Source of the DNA: an uncultured Dysosmobacter sp.
GTDB taxonomy: Bacteria; Bacillota; Clostridia; Oscillospirales; Oscillospiraceae
DNA: 6,215 bases
Reading direction: 5' to 3'
Assembly: GCA_934597465.1 (NCBI GenBank)
Contig: CAKTSC010000092.1
Coordinates: forward strand, 1-6,215
Numbering within the stretch: the stretch's first letter is position 1; each line of letters starts with the position of its first letter. The position numbers and the translations under genes are program-made. This document shows positions 1 to 3,765 of the stretch, in pieces. The notes under the pieces were generated by a model. The model made no database searches, had not been told where the DNA came from, and saw only the letters and a program-made list of their open reading frames with translations.

Positions 1-77
1 TTGGTCGAGGGCGCATGATTGGAAATCATGTAAACCCCTAAAGGGTTTCGAGGGTTCGAATCCCTCCTTCTCCGCCA
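1..77 (+). tRNA. tRNA-Ser (anticodon GGA), 5' end cut by window
   Basis: This is the 3' portion of a serine tRNA reading UCC/UCU codons. The anticodon stem is 14-18 paired with 26-30 around the loop TTGGAAA, giving anticodon GGA at 21-23. A long variable arm typical of class II tRNAs pairs 32-37 with 43-48. The T arm is 50-54 paired with 62-66 around TTCGAAT. The 3' acceptor strand CTTCTCC (67-73) is followed by discriminator G74 and an encoded CCA (75-77). The 5' acceptor strand and most of the D arm lie before base 1. It may be the last gene of a tRNA cluster, because a terminator follows the CCA directly. Confidence 0.95.
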
Positions 78-117
78 AACTTCCGCAGCCAACCGCTGCG
101 GAAGTTTTTTATTTTTT
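78..117 (+). terminator. Intrinsic terminator of the tRNA-Ser unit
   Basis: A 12-bp perfect stem (78-89 with 95-106) closes a 5-base loop and is followed by a T-rich tail (105-117, broken by one A). It starts at the base after the tRNA CCA, so the tRNA 3' end and the hairpin are contiguous. This is a textbook Rho-independent terminator. Confidence 0.9.
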
Positions 118-228
118 CACTGCCGCCGTCTCGGTTGACCAACAGGGGGTGCCGGGGATGCCCGGGGCGATCCACCCCATTTTTTTGGCAAGCCCCAAAA
201 AGACTACGCCCGCAGGCGGCGGAGTCCT

Positions 229-254
229 GTAGGGGCGGCGTCCCCGACGCCCCG
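229..254 (+). repeat. GTAG-headed palindrome, copy 1 (REP-like)
   Basis: GTAG at 229-232 leads into a GC-rich inverted repeat. GGCGTC (237-242) pairs with GACGCC (246-251) around a CCC loop. It is the first of four head-to-tail elements that share the start GTAGGGGC but have different stems and loops. A GTAG tetranucleotide 5' of a GC-rich imperfect hairpin is the known layout of bacterial REP elements moved by RAYT transposases. Assignment to that class is inference. Confidence 0.6.
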
Positions 255-267
255 TCCCCCGCACCCC

Positions 268-294
268 GTAGGGGCCGATGTCCCCATCGGCCCC
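268..294 (+). repeat. GTAG-headed palindrome, copy 2 (REP-like)
   Basis: GTAG at 268-271 is followed by a perfect 10-bp stem, GGGGCCGATG (271-280) with CATCGGCCCC (285-294), around a TCCC loop. The stem differs from its neighbours inside the conserved GGGGC rim. The ends are therefore conserved while the core varies, with pairing kept. Confidence 0.65.
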
Positions 295-315
295 GCAGAA
301 ACTTCCGGTACCCGT

Positions 316-341
316 GTAGGGGCGGGGCTCCGTCCCCGCCC
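316..341 (+). repeat. GTAG-headed palindrome, copy 3 (REP-like, CTCCGT loop)
   Basis: GTAG at 316-319 is followed by an 8-bp stem, 320-327 with 334-341, around the loop CTCCGT. The same loop occurs in the copies at 655-680 and 6196-6215, so these three form a subfamily. Confidence 0.65.
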
Positions 342-377
342 GCTCCCTTCGGCTTTGCTGCCCCTCCCGATAACCCC

Positions 378-402
378 GTAGGGGCGGCCCTACGTGGCCG
401 CC
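378..402 (+). repeat. GTAG-headed palindrome, copy 4 (REP-like)
   Basis: GTAG at 378-381 is followed by a 7-bp stem, GGCGGCC (383-389) with GGCCGCC (396-402), around CTACGT. That loop differs by one base from the CTCCGT loop of copies 3, 5 and 6. This is the last member of the tandem cluster. Spacings between GTAG starts are 39, 48 and 62 bases. Confidence 0.6.
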
Positions 403-445
403 TGCCGAACAGGCTCTCCGCAACCAAACCGCCATCCAAAAGAAC

Positions 446-475
446 GGATCGCCACCTCGCTTCGCTCCTCGCAAT
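446..475 (-). repeat. Possible dispersed intergenic repeat
   Basis: Read on the - strand, this 30-base segment begins CATTGCGAGGAGCGAAGCGA and ends GGCGATCC. It resembles, from memory, a motif often met in bacterial intergenic repeats, whose translations give recurring spurious peptides. It contains a GCGAGG direct repeat. No function is implied, and the call rests on recognition rather than on a second copy in this window. Confidence 0.4.
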
Positions 476-654
476 GGCAAAGATCAAAAGGGTAGAAGCA
501 ATATCCCCGCCCCCAACCCCGCCAGCGCCAGCGAAGCGAGCGGCGCGGAAAGAGAAGCAGAGAGTATTACAAATTTCGGCCCGATGATTGATCAGATTCC
601 CATTCGATGCCACCCCGTGCGCAGCGAAGCGTCCGCACGGAAGCGCCCCCACCC

Positions 655-680
655 GGGGCGGGACGGAGCCCGCCCCCTAC
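655..680 (-). repeat. GTAG-headed palindrome, copy 5, inverted orientation
   Basis: On the - strand GTAG (680-677) is followed by an 8-bp stem, 669-676 with 655-662, around the loop CTCCGT. Bases 661-682 are the exact reverse complement of 6194-6215. This copy therefore belongs to the same subfamily as the one at the right edge of the window and faces the opposite way. Confidence 0.65.
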
Positions 681-735
681 CGTCCTACCGAAAGTACTCT
701 TAAAACAGCACCCCCGTCCCACCCCGGGATGGTCT

Positions 736-767
736 CCAAAGGAAGGGCCCACAGGCCCTTCCTTTGG
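736..767. repeat. 14-bp perfect inverted repeat with CACA loop
   Basis: Bases 736-749 pair without mismatch with 754-767 around a 4-base loop. There is no T-run on either strand next to it, so it is not an ordinary intrinsic terminator. It is the first of three large hairpins between 736 and 867. Confidence 0.8.
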
Positions 768-781
768 TTGTCTCAAGGGGG

Positions 782-818
782 TCTGGGGGGAAATTGAAAT
801 CCCCCCAGAATTTTTCTT
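782..818 (+). terminator. Hairpin with T-rich tail, terminator-like
   Basis: A 10-bp stem (782-791 with 800-809) with six consecutive G-C pairs encloses the 8-base loop AATTGAAA. On the + strand it is followed by AATTTTTCTT up to 818, which gives it the form of an intrinsic terminator for + strand transcription. No gene upstream on that strand needs it except read-through from the tRNA-Ser unit. It may instead be a structural part of a repeat element. Confidence 0.5.
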
Positions 819-825
819 GGGGAGC

Positions 826-867
826 GCGAGGGGGTATTCTTTCAATTCGGAAAGAATACCCCCTCGC
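826..867. repeat. 17-18-bp perfect long hairpin
   Basis: Bases 826-842 are the exact reverse complement of 851-867. An extra C843-G850 pair is possible, leaving a loop of 6-8 bases. This is the longest perfect inverted repeat I found in the window. It contains AT pairs as well as GC, so it is not simply a by-product of GC richness. Its loop is complementary to the loop of the hairpin at 782-809. Confidence 0.85.
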
Positions 868-872
868 AAGCC

Positions 873-1036
873 TCCGATCTTCATCGGATCCTCCGCCCCC
901 GCCGGAACGGCGGGAGATCCAAGGCCCCGATTCCAGGGGCCAAAAGCCGCCGAGCTTCCCCGGCACCCTCGCCCCGCCCGCAGGGCGGGACACCCCGATC
1001 CCAAGCCACAGGGCGTCCCCGGCCCCCAACGGGGCC
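873..1036. repeat. Run of five short GC hairpins
   Basis: Five perfect stems follow one another: 873-878/883-888 (6 bp), 898-904/908-914 (7 bp, 3-base loop), 923-928/936-941 (6 bp), 973-979/983-989 (7 bp, GCA loop) and 1021-1026/1031-1036 (6 bp). Each could arise by chance in GC-rich DNA. The regular succession next to the larger hairpins suggests one extended structured or repetitive element. Confidence 0.5.
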
Positions 1037-1097
1037 CTCTGCCGCAGGTCATCCCCTGCTCCCCCAGGTTACCAACCGCCATCAAACCCCAGCAAAG

Positions 1098-1128
1098 AAG
1101 CACCCAGCCTTTCGGCTGAGTGCTTTTT
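1098..1128 (-). terminator. Decayed terminator hairpin following a tRNA fragment
   Basis: Bases 1098-1109 pair with 1114-1125 around a 4-base loop (GAAA on the - strand). The one non-Watson-Crick position is a U-G wobble in the - strand transcript but a C-A mismatch on the + strand, so it was probably selected in - orientation. Its downstream T-tail on that strand is only three T, which suggests decay. It stands where a terminator should stand, after the tRNA-like 3' end at 1130-1157. Confidence 0.55.
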
Positions 1129-1129
1129 A

Positions 1130-1157
1130 TGAAGCGGGCTGCGAGGCTCGAACCCGC
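1130..1157 (-). pseudogene. 3' remnant of a tRNA-Gly-like gene
   Basis: On the - strand a complete T arm (GCGGG, TTCGAGC, CTCGC; 1157-1141) is followed by acceptor strand AGCCCGC (1140-1134), T, then TCA in place of CCA. The same arrangement occurs in the intact tRNA-Gly at 1312-1387, with a few substitutions. No anticodon arm, D arm or matching 5' acceptor GCGGGCT is present upstream (1158-1268), which instead holds unrelated GC-rich sequence. I read it as the remains of a duplicated tRNA gene or as a tRNA 3' end left by recombination. It cannot make a tRNA. Confidence 0.65.
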
Positions 1158-1269
1158 CCCCGGCATCCCGCGAAGGCCCTGCGGGGGCGGCCCTTCGCAG
1201 GAGCCCTGCCTCCCTCGATCTTGATGGCCGCGCAAGCGCGGCAAGCGGAGGCAGCGAGTTCTCCCCTGC

Positions 1270-1307
1270 AAAAAAGAAACAGGACATCCAAACCGGATGT
1301 CCTGTTT
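1270..1307 (-). terminator. Intrinsic terminator of tRNA-Gly
   Basis: A 13-bp perfect stem (1295-1307 with 1277-1289) closes a 5-base loop. On the - strand it is followed by C and six T (complement of 1270-1275). It begins four bases after the tRNA 3' end. A T-run also exists on the + strand (1305-1310), so it could act in both directions. Confidence 0.88.
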
Positions 1308-1311
1308 TTTA

Positions 1312-1387
1312 TGGAGCGGGCTACGAGGCTCGAACTCGCTACCTCCACCTTGGCAAGGTGGCGCTCTACCAGATGAGCTAAGCCCGC
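1312..1387 (-). tRNA. tRNA-Gly (anticodon GCC)
   Basis: A complete 76-base glycine tRNA including encoded CCA. The acceptor stem GCGGGCT/AGCCCGC is seven perfect pairs, the discriminator is T, and CCA is at 1314-1312. The anticodon stem pairs CCACC with GGTGG around TTGCCAA, giving anticodon GCC, which reads GGC/GGU. The T arm is GCGAG-TTCGAGC-CTCGT with a terminal G-T pair. It is a single-gene unit with its own promoter about 13 bases upstream and a terminator directly downstream. Confidence 0.96.
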
Positions 1388-1399
1388 GGAACAAGGAGT

Positions 1400-1428
1400 A
1401 TTCTAGCAGAAGAACGCCTCCCTGTCAA
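1400..1428 (-). promoter_or_regulatory. Sigma-70/sigma-A type promoter of tRNA-Gly
   Basis: The -35 box TTGACA (1428-1423) matches consensus fully. The -10 box TAGAAT (1405-1400) matches five of six positions, and the spacer is exactly 17 bases. The expected start near 1393 leaves a leader of only about six bases before the tRNA. Upstream, 1429-1460 carries runs of A and T in an otherwise GC-rich setting and could act as an UP element. This is the strongest promoter signal in the window and fits a stable-RNA gene. Confidence 0.88.
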
Positions 1429-1502
1429 GGAAAAACCGCGCATTTTTCAAAAAATTTTGCACCGCTCCCAGGGCTCCTCCGGCCCCGCCGGAAAACGCCC
1501 TC

Positions 1503-2216
1503 TCACCCCTCCGGGATGGCGTTGGCAGCCTCCGGGAAGCGCAGGACGCTCTCCGGCTCCGTGCCGTCGCCGCCGTCGAAGCGGAACTCCAGGATCCCCG
1601 GCGCCTCGGCGCTGGGATAAAAGCAGACCAGCCAGGCCGCGTCGTCCCCCACGCCGTTGAGCTCCCGGGCGTCGGCGGCAGCCTTGCGCACCAGCTCCCG
1701 GGATCCCTCGCCCCAGTAGCCGATGCGGACGGTCAGTTCCTCCCGGCCGCTCTCCAGGGCGATCTGCAGCAGCTCCGGCAGGGCGGCGGTGCTGGTGGCG
1801 CTGACGATGGACTGCAGCTGCTCCGCCGTGCGGCGGTAGCCGATGTGGATGCCCGCCTCCAGGTAGGCCCGCTGGGGCTCCAGCTCCGTGGTGATGTACT
1901 CCACGGCGTAGGCCCCCATGGCCGTCTCCTGCTGCACCTCCAGGGCCGCCTGCTCCAGGGTCTCCGCCGCGGCGGCTTCGTCCGGGAACTGGTAGAGCCG
2001 CAGGGTGGCGCTCTCCGTGTGGCGGCCGATGAGGATGAGGAGGTCGCTGACCACGTCGTCATAGCTCTCCGCCCGCAGGATGTCGGCGCTCTGGCTCTCC
2101 CAGTAGCGGTCGTTGTGCTCCTTGGTGACCCGGTACTCCCGCTCCAGCAGCCCGCAGCCCGCCAGCAGCGCGCAGCAAAGCAGGACGCCCAGCGCCCTCG
2201 CCCAGCGATCCTTCAT
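1503..2216 (-). CDS. Small predicted lipoprotein of unknown function
   Basis: Encodes 237 residues. Residues 1-20 form a lipoprotein signal peptide: positive start (MKDRWAR), hydrophobic core, then lipobox L18-A19-G20-C21. The mature protein should therefore be acylated at Cys21 and anchored on the outer face of the cytoplasmic membrane. The rest is soluble, rich in Glu and Ala, with probable helices (around residues 75-100 and 130-160) and no second membrane segment. I recognise no catalytic motif or named family. The start is supported by GGGAGG eight bases upstream (2225-2230). It is the last gene of the - strand cluster, 22 bases after the LUD gene. No convincing terminator lies between its stop and the tRNA-Gly promoter. 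The signal peptide is secure and the function unknown. Confidence 0.85.
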   Translation of the reverse strand: MKDRWARALGVLLCCALLAGCGLLEREYRVTKEHNDRYWESQSADILRAESYDDVVSDLLILIGRHTESATLRLYQFPDEAAAAETLEQAALEVQQETAMGAYAVEYITTELEPQRAYLEAGIHIGYRRTAEQLQSIVSATSTAALPELLQIALESGREELTVRIGYWGEGSRELVRKAAADARELNGVGDDAAWLVCFYPSAEAPGILEFRFDGGDGTEPESVLRFPEAANAIPEG

Positions 2217-2238
2217 GGCCGCGGCCTCCCTTCCTCTC

Positions 2239-2835
2239 TCAGTAGCCCAGTTCCTCGTCCACCAGGATGATCTCCATGTCCTGGCCCATCATGGGCCGCC
2301 ACAGCACCACTAGGCCGCAGCAGATGCGGTCGGGACTCTTGCAGTCGTAGCAGCGGTCGCCCTTCACGGCGCAGGGGGTCTTGCGGTTGAGCCGCTGGGC
2401 GTTTCTGGGGGCGGCGATGTTCCGGGCCCGCCAGAGGGCGCCCTCGTAATCCTCCGCCAGCTTGTTGCGTCCCACGATGAGATAGACCTTTTTGTGTCCG
2501 TAGAGGGTGGACGCCACCCGGTTCCCGGCCCCGTCGATGTTCACGATCTCGCCGCTCTCCGCAAGCCCGTTGACGGAGGAAAGATAAACCGCCGCGTTGG
2601 CCGCGGAGGCCCGGGCGTCCTCGGGATTCTGCTTCCAGTGCCAGAAGACGGTGTTGTGCCGCCCGAGAGAGGGGAAGAGCCCCATCTGCTCCAGGGTCTG
2701 GGAACCGCCGAAGCCCACGGAGGTGCCGTCGATGGCCCCGTTCAGGTACTCCACAGCGCTCTCCTTGTCCGGGAAGAGCCGCACGGCGTAGCCCCGTGCC
2801 TCCAGATTTTCCTTTGCCTTCACAAGACTTGCCAT
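2239..2835 (-). CDS. LUD-domain protein (lactate-utilisation LutB/LutC-like, DUF162)
   Basis: Encodes 198 residues from ATG at 2835, chosen because AAGGAGG lies eight bases upstream; a TTG at 2853 would overlap that site. Features are GFGGSQTL (residues 41-48), NIDGAGNRVAS (99-109), VGRNKLAED (121-129) and a cysteine-rich segment with Cys155, 162, 165, 172 and 173, spaced C-x6-C-x2-C-x6-C-C. The first motifs are typical of the LUD family, known from LutB and LutC in L-lactate oxidation to pyruvate. This short stand-alone form is common in Clostridia, and its own reaction is not established. The cysteines could hold an iron-sulfur cluster or a metal (inference). No lutA, lutB or lactate permease is adjacent, so a role in lactate use is not supported by context. 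It lies 47 bases after the YitT gene and 22 before the lipoprotein gene. Confidence 0.88.
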   Translation of the reverse strand: MASLVKAKENLEARGYAVRLFPDKESAVEYLNGAIDGTSVGFGGSQTLEQMGLFPSLGRHNTVFWHWKQNPEDARASAANAAVYLSSVNGLAESGEIVNIDGAGNRVASTLYGHKKVYLIVGRNKLAEDYEGALWRARNIAAPRNAQRLNRKTPCAVKGDRCYDCKSPDRICCGLVVLWRPMMGQDMEIILVDEELGY

Positions 2836-2843
2836 GGGAAAGT

Positions 2844-2850
2844 CCTCCTT
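2844..2850 (-). promoter_or_regulatory. Ribosome binding site that fixes the LUD start
   Basis: AAGGAGG on the - strand, eight bases before ATG 2835. It covers the second to fourth codons of the longer frame that would start at TTG 2853, which makes the longer version unlikely. Confidence 0.85.
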
Positions 2851-2882
2851 CAATATGTAGCATGCGCGGGGAACCGCCGGGC

Positions 2883-3737
2883 TCAGATCCCGTCGGGATG
2901 GTACTCGTTGAAGCCCTCGCCCAGAACTTCCCGGGCGTCGCAGACGATGAGGAAGGCGTCGGGATCCAGCGCCTTCACCAGGGCCTTCACCCGGTTGATC
3001 TCCCGCCGCCGGATGGCCACGAGAAGCACCGGCCGCTCCGCCCCGGTATAGGCCCCCCGGGCGGGCAGGATGGTCACGCCCATGTCGCTCTCCAGCAGCG
3101 CCCGGGAGATGGCGTCGTTCTGCGGGCTGATGACATAGGCCACCTTGGCCGCCCGGCCGCCGTAGATCACCATGTCCATCACCACCGTGGTGAGATACAG
3201 GGCCACGCCGCCGTACAGGGCGTTGAGCACGCTGCCGAAAACGGCGGCATAGGAGACGATGACCACGAGATCCATCACCAGGCAGATCTTCCCGATGGGC
3301 AGATGGGGGAAGCGGGGCAGCAGCAGCCGGGCGCCCAGCTCCGTGCCGCCGGTGGTGGTGTCGTAGCGGAGCATGCCGCCCACGGCCACCCCCAGGATGA
3401 CTCCGCCGTAGATGCAGGCCAGCAGCGGCTCCATAGACGGGAAGGTATAGACCGCCGCCAGAACGTCCACAAAGAGGGAGCTCACCGCCACAGCGTAGAG
3501 GGAGCTCAGAAGGAAGCTCCGCCCGTGGCGCACCAGCCCCAGGATGAACAGCGGCAGGTTCAGCAAAAACGCCACCGTGCCCACCGGGGCGAAGGGCAGA
3601 AAGTGGTTGATGATCTGGGCGACGCCGGTAAAGCCGCCGCAGGTCAGGCCGTTGGGGGCGTAGAAGCAGTCAAAGGCCAGGGCAAAGGGGACGCAGCAGA
3701 GGGTGATGAAGGCGTATTTCTTCACGGTAGCCTGCAT
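2883..3737 (-). CDS. YitT family membrane protein with C-terminal DUF2179 domain
   Basis: Encodes 284 residues, the usual length for the family. The N-terminal part has about five to six hydrophobic segments, starting with residues 8-28 and continuing to about 195. It carries the family-typical NGLTCGGFTGVAQI near residue 30 and DTTTGGTELGARLL in the middle. The C-terminal cytoplasmic domain (about 219-276) matches DUF2179: GVTILPARGAYTG, then VLLVAIRRREINRVKALVKALDPDAFLIV, ending EVLGEGF. The family is widespread in Firmicutes, and its substrate or role is not firmly known. The start is supported by AAGGAG seven bases upstream (3745-3750). It follows the topoisomerase gene by 28 bases, so it is probably on the same transcript. 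The family assignment is firm and the function is not. Confidence 0.92.
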   Translation of the reverse strand: MQATVKKYAFITLCCVPFALAFDCFYAPNGLTCGGFTGVAQIINHFLPFAPVGTVAFLLNLPLFILGLVRHGRSFLLSSLYAVAVSSLFVDVLAAVYTFPSMEPLLACIYGGVILGVAVGGMLRYDTTTGGTELGARLLLPRFPHLPIGKICLVMDLVVIVSYAAVFGSVLNALYGGVALYLTTVVMDMVIYGGRAAKVAYVISPQNDAISRALLESDMGVTILPARGAYTGAERPVLLVAIRRREINRVKALVKALDPDAFLIVCDAREVLGEGFNEYHPDGI

Positions 3738-3765
3738 AGGGACTCTCCTTTCCTTGCTTTGGGGC

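Larger units (their letters stand above)
118..1092. other. Gene-free, palindrome-rich intergenic region between converging tRNA units
   Basis: About 975 bases with no reading frame that looks like a protein. The frames that stay open in all directions do so because stop codons are rare in GC-rich DNA, and their translations are proline/glycine/arginine-rich low complexity. The region lies between a + strand tRNA terminator and a - strand tRNA terminator, so no gene reads into it by design. It contains at least a dozen inverted repeats, listed separately. A less GC-rich patch at 555-605 has no recognisable signal. The whole looks like a composite of dispersed repeats collected at a neutral site. 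Confidence 0.75.

Noticed and set aside
229..402. Possible CRISPR array
   Set aside because: Spacing is irregular (39, 48, 62), the repeats are palindromes with variable cores, and there are no unique spacers of constant length or cas genes.
38..652. Open frames of 120-204 codons on both strands
   Set aside because: They cross tRNA-Ser, its terminator and the GTAG palindromes. Codons are arginine/proline/glycine-rich and no ribosome binding site or domain supports them.
736..867. Known riboswitch or T-box
   Set aside because: The stems do not show a conserved aptamer or T-box sequence that I recognise, and no gene starts downstream on either strand.
567..1394. A 275-codon open frame on the - strand
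   Set aside because: It reads through tRNA-Gly, two terminator hairpins and the palindrome block. The repeated peptide FEPRSPLHKK comes from the two tRNA 3' ends, not from a protein repeat.
1429..1502. Terminator after the lipoprotein gene
   Set aside because: The only hairpin (1479-1483 with 1487-1491) is 5 bp and lies about 20 bases from the T-rich stretch. That stretch is better explained as an UP element of the tRNA-Gly promoter.
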